NCBI RefSeq assembly: GCF_900142645.1
Contig: NZ_FRBP01000008.1
Span: forward strand, 30,743 to 94,742
Direction of reading: 5' to 3'
DNA length: 64,000 nt
Source: Eubacterium callanderi
GTDB taxonomy: Bacteria; Bacillota; Clostridia; Eubacteriales; Eubacteriaceae
Notes under the pieces: generated by a model
What the model was told of the DNA's origin: nothing
Databases searched by the model: none
Seen by the model: only the letters and a program-made list of their open reading frames with translations
Program-made: the position numbers and the translations under genes
Shown: piece by piece, positions 1 through 8,941 of the stretch
Layout: the number at the start of each line of letters is the position of its first letter
How positions within the stretch are numbered: position 1 is the first letter of the stretch

Positions 1-19
1 CCCCGACATTAAACTAACG

Positions 20-56
20 AATAACCGTCAAGTTTTCGAGGCTATGGACGGTTATT
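20..56. terminator. Hairpin, likely terminator for rightward transcription
   Basis: Ten-base arms (20-29 and 47-56) pair perfectly. On the plus strand the hairpin is followed within a few bases by a T run (59-66). It overlaps the stop codon of the small minus-strand gene at 52-126, so it may end transcripts from both sides. Confidence 0.5.
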
Positions 57-126
57 TGTCTTTTTTGATGCATTCAAGGATAAAGGCGATTAACGCCAAG
101 ATCAAAATTAACTGATTATTATCCAT
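52..126 (-). CDS. Tiny hydrophobic peptide, possible type I toxin
   Basis: This encodes a 24-residue peptide (26 if translation starts at the ATG at 132). A short polar start is followed by about 15 hydrophobic residues and a tail with lysines, ending IKKDK. The reading frame can be extended upstream to 243, but the hydrophobic peptide alone has a GGGGTG ribosome site just before the paired ATG codons. A TATAAT box lies at 191-196 and a hairpin follows the stop. A lone membrane helix with a basic tail and its own promoter and terminator is the usual form of Firmicute type I toxins. No antisense antitoxin promoter was proved, and the peptide does not match a family I can name. Confidence 0.4.
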   Translation of the reverse strand: MDNNQLILILALIAFILECIKKDK

Positions 127-190
127 AAGCATCACCCCATCTCTGGGGCACAATTTACCGCACCGGTGCCACAGGTATCCCTGCACCACG

Positions 191-220
191 ATTATAGCAT
201 AACACGCCGTCTGAACGCAA
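191..220 (-). promoter_or_regulatory. Putative promoter of the tiny hydrophobic peptide gene
   Basis: On the minus strand there is a TTGCGT -35 (215-220), an 18-base spacer and a perfect TATAAT -10 (191-196). Transcription would start about 65 bases before the small peptide gene. Confidence 0.45.
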
Positions 221-243
221 TCAGGCGGTTTTTTATTGATCAA

Positions 244-512
244 AAGTGATCATCAAGCAATATGGGAACGCAAAAGCCTACAACTTGAATGGTAGTGCCG
301 GTTTAATTCCGGCAGTTCCCTCAATCTTTTCCTTTTTAATGGAAGTGGTAACCTCCTGCCACTTCCAGACACGGCAATGAGCGTATAGATGGGCTTATTC
401 CAGTTCAATTCTGGACATTGCCACACTTTTTCATTTCTTTTCCTTAAGTACCGGAAGACAAAGTCTTCCGGTACAGTATTAACTAAATAAATAATATTGA
501 AAGGAGAGCTCT
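244..512. other. Non-coding stretch with several hairpins
   Basis: No open frame with a start signal was found. It holds a perfect 12-base-arm hairpin with an AAA loop (448-474), a GGAAGTGG/CCACTTCC inverted pair near 340-367 and a CCGG-type pair near 298-315. A ribosome site (AAAGGAGAG) at the right end belongs to the next gene. The hairpins could be terminators or a structured leader. Confidence 0.4.
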
Positions 513-680
513 ATGTTTCTAAGAATTGATTTAAATAATAGGCAAAAATTTTATGTTGAAACGTTGGAAAATTTAATTAAGTCCAGGAAAGAAAAGGTTG
601 AGAGTGGCGGCGAGCTTCTTCCAGATCGAACTTTTGGGATATTTCTTGGAGAACTGAATTGTTTTTTTCTATATGAATGA
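513..680 (+). CDS. Small protein of unknown function (55 aa)
   Basis: The ATG lies a few bases after an AAAGGAGAG ribosome site. The frame runs 55 codons and its TGA overlaps the start of the next gene (start at 673, stop at 678-680), so the two are translationally coupled. The protein is polar with basic patches around residues 25-32. I do not recognise a family. Coupling to 673-942 suggests the two products act together. Confidence 0.55.
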   Translation: MFLRIDLNNRQKFYVETLENLIKSRKEKVESGGELLPDRTFGIFLGELNCFFLYE

Positions 681-942
681 ATTAGTTGATAGTGACGAAT
701 ATAGAGCCCTTTTAAAAGATCTATATTACATATATGCGGGTAATTCTGAAAGCGATCCCGTTTTCGGACAAACCTTAAAAATGACGAAAAGATTTCGCCA
801 GCATTTAAAAGCGAATGATGCCTTTTATGATTTTCTATATGGAAAAAATATAGGTGAAATAAGAGTGATGAATATATTGGGGAAGCTCAGTCCTCAACAA
901 AAGGAAAAATATTTCGAAGTGGAAAGATCGTATGAAGATTAG
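673..942 (+). CDS. Small protein of unknown function (89 aa)
   Basis: The gene overlaps the preceding one by eight bases, so translation is probably coupled. The product is a soluble, probably helical 89-residue protein rich in charged and aromatic residues, with no signal peptide or membrane segment. I do not recognise a family. It ends in SYED, an acidic end, but lacks the ER terminus of six other proteins in this layer. Confidence 0.55.
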   Translation: MNELVDSDEYRALLKDLYYIYAGNSESDPVFGQTLKMTKRFRQHLKANDAFYDFLYGKNIGEIRVMNILGKLSPQQKEKYFEVERSYED

Positions 943-988
943 GGTTTTATACCAATTTTTAATTATTGTATAGTATACTATAGTTAAA

Positions 989-1225
989 ATGATATATCGG
1001 AGAAATGAAAATTTGAATATAAAAATGAAAATAGATAGCAGTCTTAGCTTCAAAATACCAGAATATTTATACGATGATATTGTCAGGCTTCAAAAGGGAA
1101 TAGAAGATAATGTTAACTACCTTGATTGTCTCTATGATGAAGTACAAGGATCAATTAATTTGGCTTACTATGACCATTGTATTAGTTGGGAACAAGCGGA
1201 AGAACTGAGAAAAAAATATTTGTAA
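989..1225 (+). CDS. Small protein of unknown function (up to 78 aa)
   Basis: The longest frame starts at 989, but no ribosome site precedes it. A CGGAGA sequence suggests a TTG start near 1013 or the ATG at 1025. The product is a soluble helical protein, with the stretch EQAEELRKKYL at the end. It lies 15 bases before the damaged HipA-like gene and may be its partner, since HipA kinases are usually co-transcribed with a small partner, although this one shows no clear helix-turn-helix. Function unknown. Confidence 0.5.
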   Translation: MIYRRNENLNIKMKIDSSLSFKIPEYLYDDIVRLQKGIEDNVNYLDCLYDEVQGSINLAYYDHCISWEQAEELRKKYL

Positions 1226-1240
1226 AGAAGGATGAATAGT

Positions 1241-2170
1241 ATGGATTTAATTGATTTTTCAAACTGTCAATCAGTTCTTAGATTTTATGGTGGTTCCGAA
1301 CAGAAGAAATCAATCATTTATAATAATGAAATATCCCAAAAAAGCTCAGGAACGTGAGCAATTAGATATATCTTATACGAATAATATTTATTCTGAGTAT
1401 ATTGGATGCCATATCTTTCAGATGCTGGGGGTTGAAACGCAGCAAACAGTTTTAGGTACATATCAAAATAAAGAAGTTATATTGTGTAAAGACTTTGTTG
1501 ACGATAATGACCGTCTGTACGAATTTGCACAAATCAAAAATAGTATTCCAAATGAACAGGGAACATCCGGATGTGGAACAGAGCTGAGTGAGCATTTGGA
1601 TGCATTGGGGCAACAGACGATCTACCAAGTTCAAAAGCTGAAAGATTATTTTTGGGATATGTTTATCGTGGATGCTTTCATCGGTAATTTTGACAGGCAT
1701 AATGGTAACTGGGGTTTTATAATCAATAAAAAAGATGCTAAAGTGAAAATTGCTCCTGTATATGACTGCGGCTCATGTCGGTACCCCAAATTAAGTGATG
1801 AGAAGATGGACAGTATCTTATCAAATTCTGATGAAATAAAAAAACGCGTCTATGATTTCCCAAACTCAGCCATTAAAGAAAACGGAAAAAAGATAAATTA
1901 TTTCCGGCTGATTAACAGTCTGGAATATGAGGATTGCAATAATGCTTTAGAAAGAATGATGAAGCGCATTGTATAAAAGAAGTCAGTGATTTCATCGATT
2001 CTGTGCCCAACATTACGGACATACGGTGTCGTTTTTATAAAACCATGCTGGGATTGCGATATAACTTGATTCTCCATTCAAGTTTTATTAAACTCGCAGA
2101 AAAGCAGCAGGCAAAAAATCCATTATTTTTTAAGGATGGACTTGCATACGATGAGGAAAATGAGCGATAA
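1241..2170 (+). pseudogene. HipA-like kinase gene broken by frameshifts
   Basis: Three reading frames together give one protein: an N-terminal part from the ATG at 1241 with a good ribosome site (AAGGATG), a central part (about 1325-1976) and a C-terminal part ending at 2170. The central part has the HipA catalytic signature DAFIGNFDRHNGNWGF and the metal-binding-like PVYDCGSC. The first frame break is near 1320-1330 and the second near 1950-1976. HipA-type kinases phosphorylate tRNA synthetases or related targets. As it stands the gene cannot make a full product unless it is recoded or the sequence is wrong. The restored C-terminus reads YDEENER, matching the ER-COOH tails of other genes in this layer. 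Confidence 0.7.
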
Positions 2171-2201
2171 TTATTCTTTAACAAGATAGCGAAAAATTAA
2201 G

Positions 2202-2235
2202 AAAGCCAGGCTTAACAAAAAGTCTGGCTTTTTTG
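2202..2235 (+). terminator. Rho-independent terminator
   Basis: Eight-base arms (2202-2209 and 2224-2231) are followed by a T run. It lies just after the damaged HipA-like gene and separates it from the signalling operon. Confidence 0.75.
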
Positions 2236-2265
2236 TTTTTATTTAAGAGTTTTGAGGGGAGAGCC

Positions 2266-2586
2266 ATGTATGTATTGAAAACAGAGAATAAGAGTACTTT
2301 GTATTTTAGTCAGGCACAATGGGAACAAACACACCCTGATTACATTGCGTTAGCGGAAGGGACACTTCAGGGCGTTGTGATTCTCCGTTTGGTGGACAGG
2401 TATTCGCCTTGTAGTAAAAAGCTGTTTTTATCTGACGAGGAGAGTAAAGCCAGAGAAGGATTTTACATTATCGTACAGCGCGTCAAAGATTTTAAGGATT
2501 ACCAAAATTTTTTAAAAGGTTTAGTATATAAAAACAAGAAAGAGTTATCAAATAATTTAAAAATACTGAAACATCTTGAAATTTGA
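2266..2586 (+). CDS. Unknown protein, first gene of the kinase operon (106 aa)
   Basis: The ATG at 2266 follows a GAGGGGAGAG ribosome site, better than the earlier in-frame start at 2233. The product is soluble with a mixed strand/helix pattern and a lysine-rich C-terminal third. It is followed at 13 bases by the next gene and then the kinase, so it probably belongs to the same transcript. I do not recognise a family. Confidence 0.6.
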   Translation: MYVLKTENKSTLYFSQAQWEQTHPDYIALAEGTLQGVVILRLVDRYSPCSKKLFLSDEESKAREGFYIIVQRVKDFKDYQNFLKGLVYKNKKELSNNLKILKHLEI

Positions 2587-2599
2587 AAGGAGAGTGTAA

Positions 2600-3106
2600 A
2601 TGTTACTGAATCAAAAAGCAGATGGAGTTAACCTGTTGAATGAGCTGGATCATCTAAAAAGTGGTCAGGCTCCATACACCGATGTGATTAGATGTTACAT
2701 TGGTGTATTTTTATTTTTTACAGAGTTGGTGCATTTTGGAGATATTAACGGAATCAATGCCTATTTTACCGAAATGCTCAACCTGGCAGAAAGACACTGC
2801 CCAGAATTGAACACCATGATTCGGGAAAGAAAGGCTGCTATTATTCTTAAAGACGGTTTTTTCAGAGAAGCATATGATCAGTATTGCGAGCTCAGCAACG
2901 AAGAGCAATTCAAAAGCGATACCGCTTATGCGACTCGTATAAAAGCAAACCGAGCTTTAGCTTTATATGGACTAAAAAGAAAAACCTATGTGATTGTCAT
3001 TCACCGGTGGGAAGACTCAGTTGAAAATGCGCAATCCCTTGAAGATCGAAAGCAGATTGAAGAAAATATACTACTTCTGAAAAGTTCTGAGCGTGAAAAG
3101 TTATGA
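2600..3106 (+). CDS. Helical protein of unknown function next to the kinase (168 aa)
   Basis: Starts behind AAAGGAGAG and overlaps the kinase start (ATGA overlap at 3103-3106), so the two are translationally coupled. The sequence is almost wholly helical with amphipathic repeats resembling TPR units (residues about 45-120). A TPR-like scaffold feeding the kinase is a reasonable guess, since the kinase also carries a TPR-like tail. No catalytic motif is visible. Confidence 0.6.
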   Translation: MLLNQKADGVNLLNELDHLKSGQAPYTDVIRCYIGVFLFFTELVHFGDINGINAYFTEMLNLAERHCPELNTMIRERKAAIILKDGFFREAYDQYCELSNEEQFKSDTAYATRIKANRALALYGLKRKTYVIVIHRWEDSVENAQSLEDRKQIEENILLLKSSEREKL

Positions 3107-4917
3107 AAAAATTAATTGGAACAACCCTGGATGATCACTACAAATTCATATCGCTTATCGTTGAAGGTGCGACCAGCACTGTTTATCTGGCCACCGACCT
3201 GCAGATGGGAGCAATGTGGGCAATCAAAGTATTAAATAAAAAGGATAATATTCAAGGGTATCAGCGTCAAAAGGAAGAGGCCATCATGCTCTCAAAGCTT
3301 TCAAATCCAATGTTTCCGCGTGTTTTACCGACCATTTACGATCAACCTGAAGCATTGTATATCGTCATGGATTACATTCATGGAGTACAGCTCAGTGAAT
3401 TTTTAGAAAACAATGTAATATCTGTTATGCAGGCGATCAATTGGCTGAAACAGATTTGCCAGGGGATGGAATATCTCCATGAGCAGGGCTATGTGTACTG
3501 TGATCTTAAGCCGGACAATGTTGTTATCAACAATCAATTTTTAAAGATGATTGATTTTGGCGCCTGTAAGAAAATAGGGGATACCACAAACCGTAGAGCT
3601 GGAACCGCAGAGTTTTCACCGCCGGAGTATGCAGACCGTTCAATACCAGTGGGCACGTATACAGATGTATACTCAATTGGTAAGCTTGGCCAATACATTT
3701 GCAGTTTCCTTGACGAAAAAGAAAAACCTTCTGAACTAGTATCTTTATTGAACCTTTGTTGTGAAGCTAATTATGAGCAGCGGATCAAAAGTGCGGAAGA
3801 CGTTTATGCAGCTTTGCAGCGTATTGAACAAAAAAGTGATCCGATTTCAGGGTATAAAGCACGTTTGGCCATTTTTCTGAGCAGTGTCATTTTGTGTATC
3901 GCCTTCTTTACACTCGGAATGTTTGGCTATTACAGCAATGTTCAGGCTTATCGCAATGAGTTCAATTCTTTTTTTAATCAAGCTGTAAAGTATGAGCAGG
4001 CCGGAGAGAACAGCAATGCAATTGAAGCCTATTTAAATGCTTCGATTAAAGACCCAGGGCAGAGTGATGTATATGAAAAGATATATCAGCTCATGTTGCC
4101 GCAGAAAACGGACGAGAATTTCCGGGAGAAGAATAAAGCGCTCCTTGATGTCTTCAGAGAAAGAACTGCAATAAAGAATTTGGATGAGTCTCTCCGAATT
4201 CGTTTAGCGGAACTTTGTATCGAACAAGAAAGTCCTGTTTACCAGGACTACGCAAAAGACCTTTTAAAAAACATGAAAGGTGAAAAAGTAGAAATTCTTC
4301 GGAATATTGTGAGTGGAGAGGGTGACACAGGACAAATTGTTGAGCAGATTAAAAATTTGATTGAGACATCTGGTGATACAAATGAAAAAATGGATGCATT
4401 ATTTCTTTTACTCAATGTCTATTCAAAATTAAACACTTGGACAGAGACAGATCTGAATTTTATTGAGAATACTTTCAAAGCAATGGATCAGGAAGCCCTT
4501 AATAACCATGAGAAGCTGATACCTTCATATAAGTTAATCGCATTGGGGCTATCAAATAACTTAGAAGATATGAACCTACGAAAAGATGCTGTCACGTGGT
4601 GGAATAAGTTAGATCATCTTCATGCGGAATATACAAAAGAAGAAAATATTACAAAAGGTAAGCTCTATTATGCGGAAGGTGATTATCCAAAAGCAGCAGA
4701 AAGCTTTAAGGCGGCCATTGGAAAAGACGACAGTGATCTCTTGAGCTATCTTTATACCATTGATGCCCTGCTAAAATCAGGAAATAATAGCGAGGCAAGC
4801 AATCTGTGGCAAAGAGCAAAAACGTTAAAGGAAAAGCAAAACGAAAAATTATCCGCAAATCTTTTATATCAATATAACGCCTTACAGCTTCAGCTGGAAA
4901 TGTTTGGTATTCAATAA
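3103..4917 (+). CDS. Membrane Ser/Thr protein kinase with TPR-like extracytoplasmic tail
   Basis: This 604-residue Hanks-type kinase has a catalytic domain in residues 1-245. The ATP lysine is K42 (WAIKV), the catalytic aspartate D134 lies in YCDLKPDN, and the metal-binding DFG is at 151-153. The usual HRD arginine is a cysteine here (C133), making it a non-RD kinase that may not need activation-loop phosphorylation. A single membrane helix spans about 254-278. The remaining 320 residues are helical repeats of TPR type and would lie outside the cell. The gene is coupled to its upstream neighbour and shares an operon with an FHA protein and a PP2C phosphatase, giving writer, reader and eraser in one unit. 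Confidence 0.93.
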   Translation: MKKLIGTTLDDHYKFISLIVEGATSTVYLATDLQMGAMWAIKVLNKKDNIQGYQRQKEEAIMLSKLSNPMFPRVLPTIYDQPEALYIVMDYIHGVQLSEFLENNVISVMQAINWLKQICQGMEYLHEQGYVYCDLKPDNVVINNQFLKMIDFGACKKIGDTTNRRAGTAEFSPPEYADRSIPVGTYTDVYSIGKLGQYICSFLDEKEKPSELVSLLNLCCEANYEQRIKSAEDVYAALQRIEQKSDPISGYKARLAIFLSSVILCIAFFTLGMFGYYSNVQAYRNEFNSFFNQAVKYEQAGENSNAIEAYLNASIKDPGQSDVYEKIYQLMLPQKTDENFREKNKALLDVFRERTAIKNLDESLRIRLAELCIEQESPVYQDYAKDLLKNMKGEKVEILRNIVSGEGDTGQIVEQIKNLIETSGDTNEKMDALFLLLNVYSKLNTWTETDLNFIENTFKAMDQEALNNHEKLIPSYKLIALGLSNNLEDMNLRKDAVTWWNKLDHLHAEYTKEENITKGKLYYAEGDYPKAAESFKAAIGKDDSDLLSYLYTIDALLKSGNNSEASNLWQRAKTLKEKQNEKLSANLLYQYNALQLQLEMFGIQ

Positions 4918-5037
4918 ATAGTACCCAAACAACGCGCTTTTAAAAAATATAGTAATGTAAAGGAGTCAAACTTAAAATAGAAATTAGCAATTTAGTGGAC
5001 AAATTTTTAACATGAATTAAGTAAAGGAGGAACAAAA

Positions 5038-5298
5038 ATGGACATTTCAAATGTATTTTTTGTTTTAAGCATTATTTTTTTAATTGCGTCGATCATTTTG
5101 TACAATGTGCTCTCTATAAGAGCAATCAGACGCTCTTTTAAAAATAAAGCACAAAAAAAAGAATATAAAAAGCATGTGAAAAAATATGAAAGCAGCACCG
5201 ACCCGTTAAAGAAAGATGTTTTACATCCGACGGTGCTTTTAGATGAAGATGAAGAACAACAAAAAATTTTTAGAATCGTTGGAGGAGAAGATGACTAA
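5038..5298 (+). CDS. Small membrane protein with a phospho-threonine-like motif (86 aa)
   Basis: A GTAAAGGAGG ribosome site precedes the ATG. One hydrophobic helix occupies residues 5-26, followed by a very basic stretch and an acidic C-terminus. The tail contains PTVLLDEDEE, which resembles the threonine motif TTILDDD in the FHA protein of the same operon. Short T-x-x-L-acidic segments are typical binding sites for FHA domains after kinase phosphorylation. I infer a membrane anchor or substrate of the kinase. It overlaps the surface-protein gene by eight bases. Confidence 0.65.
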   Translation: MDISNVFFVLSIIFLIASIILYNVLSIRAIRRSFKNKAQKKEYKKHVKKYESSTDPLKKDVLHPTVLLDEDEEQQKIFRIVGGEDD

Positions 5299-8200
5299 GG
5301 AAAAAAGAACCACGGACTTATGCAAAATTCTGCTGTTTACTTTTGCATTATTGATGTTATGTTTGCAGATGCCTGTTGCAGCTGCTACACCGGAACAGGA
5401 AATACCTGTTGCTGAAGCCGTTACAGAAATTGTGTTTCAATCGACGAACGCGAATCCAATGATATGTAAACAAGGAGATAAGATAAATCTATCCTATAAA
5501 ATCGCACCAGAAACGCTCGTAAAGGCTGTTAAAATCGGAGGACAGGAAGTGATACCTGTTGAGAATCTTGAAGCGACAGGAGCGTTTTTAGCTGAGTACA
5601 ATATTGATGAAACCACAAAAGTTGAAAAAATAAATTACGAGATCCAATGCGTTGTTACGCAAGATGGTCAAGAAAAAGAGTTCATTTATTCAAACGAGGA
5701 AAAGGACAGTATCCAATATTATAAACCCATTGAAATTACAGAAATAAAATACGTTTCAGACAATCAGGAAACACAGTCGGCTATTAATGGAAGCGTTCTT
5801 ACATTTTCATTTTTGTCAAATCAGGAGCTGGTAGATCTTTCGATGATAAAAATAGGGGATACGTCGATAGAACTTAAGCATGAAGTGGTTGAAGGAAAAA
5901 ATCATTACAGCGCTCAGTATACTGTGCCGCAAGATAAGTACGAGGATGGCGTGCTGATTCCCCTGGATTTATCATCGCTCCAGTTTGTACAAGATATTGC
6001 CGGTAATATTGCAATGGTATCGACAGACGCAAAAATCGTTTATCATGCGCCATTATCAATACAGGATGTACATTTCACTTCAAATCAGCCTGAAAAGGGC
6101 ATTGCTGTAAATGGCAGCGAGCTGACGTTTTCCTTTTCATCAAATCGAAAACTTGTCAATCTTGGACAAATTCGGATCGGAAAAAATACACTGGAAATGA
6201 ATGAAACGGAGCATGGGGGAAACATATCCTATGACTGCCATTTAATCGTGAGGGAAAATATGTTCTCAGATCTCACCGATATTCCCCTTGATCTTTCACA
6301 GATCAATGCCGTTTCAGACCAATATGGCAATACAGCAACTATAGAGACAGATGATAAAATTGTTTACTATGCACCACTCGAAATTAGTCATGTCACGTTT
6401 GAATCTGATCACAACAATCCCTCAGTGGCCATCAATGGCAGTACACTGAGGTTTTCTTTTTATTCCAATCATGAGTTAATGAATCTCGGCAAAATTGTGA
6501 TCGGAAACAGCGAACTTGCCTTAGAAATGGAAAAAGAAGGCGATCATTTCCGGTATTTTGCAAATCATAAAGTCAGTGAAGACTATCAGGATGCAAGCCC
6601 AATCACTTTAGACGATTCGAAAATTGAGAGCGTGAAAGATGCAGCTGGTCAGGAGGCAGGAGTTCATACAGAGGAAGTTATCACGTATTATAAGGCACTT
6701 TCAATGAATAACATCGTCAAGTTGAATTTCTCTTGTACCGGCAACAAAGTTGGAAACACCTACTATGTGAAAAACAATGACCAGATTACAGTGTCCTTAG
6801 AGTGTAACCGGCCATTGACCAATACGGATCTTCGTATCGCTGATCAGAGAATCGAAATGAAGTCGGAGGACGGCTTTTCCTGGACAGGTACATACACGGT
6901 TGAAAATCTTCAGGATCGTTCTGTGATCAATACTGCGTTAACTTTACAGGATATATACGATACGCCGCCATATAATGTTTCCGGTGATCATTTCACGACG
7001 TGCGTTTTCTATTCGGCCCTTCAGATTAATCAATTGAGCTATCAATCCAGCAATGAAAATGGGATGGAGCTGGCTAAAAATGGTGATGTTCTCACCGTTG
7101 CATTTTCAACAAACCATGAATCAAATATTAAAAACTGTCAGATAGGGGGGCAAAGTGTTGAAGTTGAATCTGGAAACCGGATCGACTATACAGCAAGAAT
7201 TGAAGTAACCGGTAATTTAGCAGCCGATCAGGAAAGTATCCCGTTTTCCATTACTGCTGGTGATGACGCGAATAATGAGGATGTGACCAAAACGCAGCAT
7301 GACACAACACAGATTATTTACTATGCACCGATACAATTATCGGATTTGAAGTTTATGTCAAGCAATGAGCGCGATGGGAGTAAATATGCAAAAGATGGCG
7401 ATACTCTTACAGCCAGTGTTGCGGCCAATCACCGGATTACTTGTATTGGTCAGATCGCCGAAAGTAACGTGACGGCCGCCGCGGACGATAAAACCTATAC
7501 CGCCGCCCAGAACGTCCGGGGACTGATTGATCAGCAAGCAATTGGTTTTTCTTTAGTGGCTTCAGACCTTGCAGGAAATACGCCAGTAACTGTGTCAGAA
7601 GCAGACGCCGGGGTTCAAATCATCTATTATGCGCCCATCACGGCAGAGGCTGCAATCACTTCTAACAATGCAAAAAACAGTAAATATGCCAAAGCAGGAG
7701 ATACGATCAGCGGCGTTATTACCGCAAATCACGAAGTAACCGCAACGGATGCTCAGCTGCACGGTTTTAGAGCAAACACTGGCGGAAAGGGTGAAACACT
7801 TCAGGCTTCATTACAGCTTGAAGGGGGCAGCCAGGGAAATATCGGTGCATTCTTTAGGATTGAAGACGCTGCTGGAAATACGCGGACAATCGAAAAACAG
7901 TCCGATATTATTTACGACGATATTGCTCCAACAATCAAAATTGATCCAATTGTTAATGGTTTTATGAATCAAAAAATCAGCATTAATGCGGTGTATGAGG
8001 ATTCTAATCTGGATGGCAGCACAGCAGCATTTAAAGTTAATGATCAAGATCGACTTCAGCAAAAAAACAGCGGCCAAAATGCGCTAACATCCTCTGTTGA
8101 ACTCAGTGAGGATGGGACATATAGTATATCCGCTCAAATTGAAGACATGGCGGGTAACCGCAGCGAAAGCACCGGTGGAACCGTTGTAATTGACCGGACA

Positions 8201-8941
8201 AAACCGGAAATTGTAACCATGAATATTGATTTAGATAAGCAGCCCGCTTATAAAAGCGGAGTAAAGCTGTCGGATTATTTCCTGGTCAAAGATGATCATC
8301 TGGATACAATCAACTGTTTATTAACTCATAAAACCGGATTAATGAAGACCATCGCCTGGAATCTCGATGATCACATTGATACAGAAGGAGAAAAAGGGAT
8401 GGAGCTGAGTGCCTTGGATAAAGCCAAAAACCAGTCCAATCAGCTGGAGTATGGCTTTTTTGTCGATGGCACTGCACCAAAGCCCTTAGTGACTGAAAAA
8501 AATACAAACACACCGATTCCTGAAAACAAGAAGACCGAATTGTCTAAAGATGCACGAATCAATATTGAACTGGATAAAATCTGGATCGGCAATGAGAAGC
8601 CAGATTATTTCACGAAAATGGAAATAAAGAATATGGATTCAGGTGAAGTGGTAAACCTTCTTGAAAATCAAGATCAGATTAGTAAAACACTCTATCAGCT
8701 GCATGAAGATGGCGACTACCAGCTTACCGTTGCGGCCAATGATGAAGTCGGGAATGAACTTGGTGAGGTAACCTATAAAATGGCTGTGAACTCAGAAAAA
8801 ATTTCTGTAACCGCGCCAGAAAGTATGGTAAATCCTTTAATCTACGTTGGAATTGCAGCTGTTGCAGCACTCTGTACGCTTCTGATCTTCTTTTTGATGA
8901 ACAAAAGAAAAGGAAAAAAAGCCGATGAAAATAACCATTGA
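5291..8941 (+). CDS. Large surface protein with Ig-like repeats and C-terminal anchor
   Basis: The ATG at 5291 follows GGAGGAGAAG and opens a 1216-residue protein. Residues about 10-32 form a signal peptide ending AAAT. At least seven related repeats of roughly 85-100 residues follow, each with a tyrosine-rich lead-in (Y-x-P-L), a conserved NG-s-x-L-x-F-S-F strand and S-N-x-E-L. Two more divergent Ig-like domains (DRTKPEI region) follow. The C-terminus has one membrane helix and a short basic tail; there is no LPxTG motif. It is probably an exposed sensor or adhesin linked to the kinase system, or involved in cell contact during transfer. Confidence 0.8.
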   Translation: MTKEKRTTDLCKILLFTFALLMLCLQMPVAAATPEQEIPVAEAVTEIVFQSTNANPMICKQGDKINLSYKIAPETLVKAVKIGGQEVIPVENLEATGAFLAEYNIDETTKVEKINYEIQCVVTQDGQEKEFIYSNEEKDSIQYYKPIEITEIKYVSDNQETQSAINGSVLTFSFLSNQELVDLSMIKIGDTSIELKHEVVEGKNHYSAQYTVPQDKYEDGVLIPLDLSSLQFVQDIAGNIAMVSTDAKIVYHAPLSIQDVHFTSNQPEKGIAVNGSELTFSFSSNRKLVNLGQIRIGKNTLEMNETEHGGNISYDCHLIVRENMFSDLTDIPLDLSQINAVSDQYGNTATIETDDKIVYYAPLEISHVTFESDHNNPSVAINGSTLRFSFYSNHELMNLGKIVIGNSELALEMEKEGDHFRYFANHKVSEDYQDASPITLDDSKIESVKDAAGQEAGVHTEEVITYYKALSMNNIVKLNFSCTGNKVGNTYYVKNNDQITVSLECNRPLTNTDLRIADQRIEMKSEDGFSWTGTYTVENLQDRSVINTALTLQDIYDTPPYNVSGDHFTTCVFYSALQINQLSYQSSNENGMELAKNGDVLTVAFSTNHESNIKNCQIGGQSVEVESGNRIDYTARIEVTGNLAADQESIPFSITAGDDANNEDVTKTQHDTTQIIYYAPIQLSDLKFMSSNERDGSKYAKDGDTLTASVAANHRITCIGQIAESNVTAAADDKTYTAAQNVRGLIDQQAIGFSLVASDLAGNTPVTVSEADAGVQIIYYAPITAEAAITSNNAKNSKYAKAGDTISGVITANHEVTATDAQLHGFRANTGGKGETLQASLQLEGGSQGNIGAFFRIEDAAGNTRTIEKQSDIIYDDIAPTIKIDPIVNGFMNQKISINAVYEDSNLDGSTAAFKVNDQDRLQQKNSGQNALTSSVELSEDGTYSISAQIEDMAGNRSESTGGTVVIDRTKPEIVTMNIDLDKQPAYKSGVKLSDYFLVKDDHLDTINCLLTHKTGLMKTIAWNLDDHIDTEGEKGMELSALDKAKNQSNQLEYGFFVDGTAPKPLVTEKNTNTPIPENKKTELSKDARINIELDKIWIGNEKPDYFTKMEIKNMDSGEVVNLLENQDQISKTLYQLHEDGDYQLTVAANDEVGNELGEVTYKMAVNSEKISVTAPESMVNPLIYVGIAAVAALCTLLIFFLMNKRKGKKADENNH

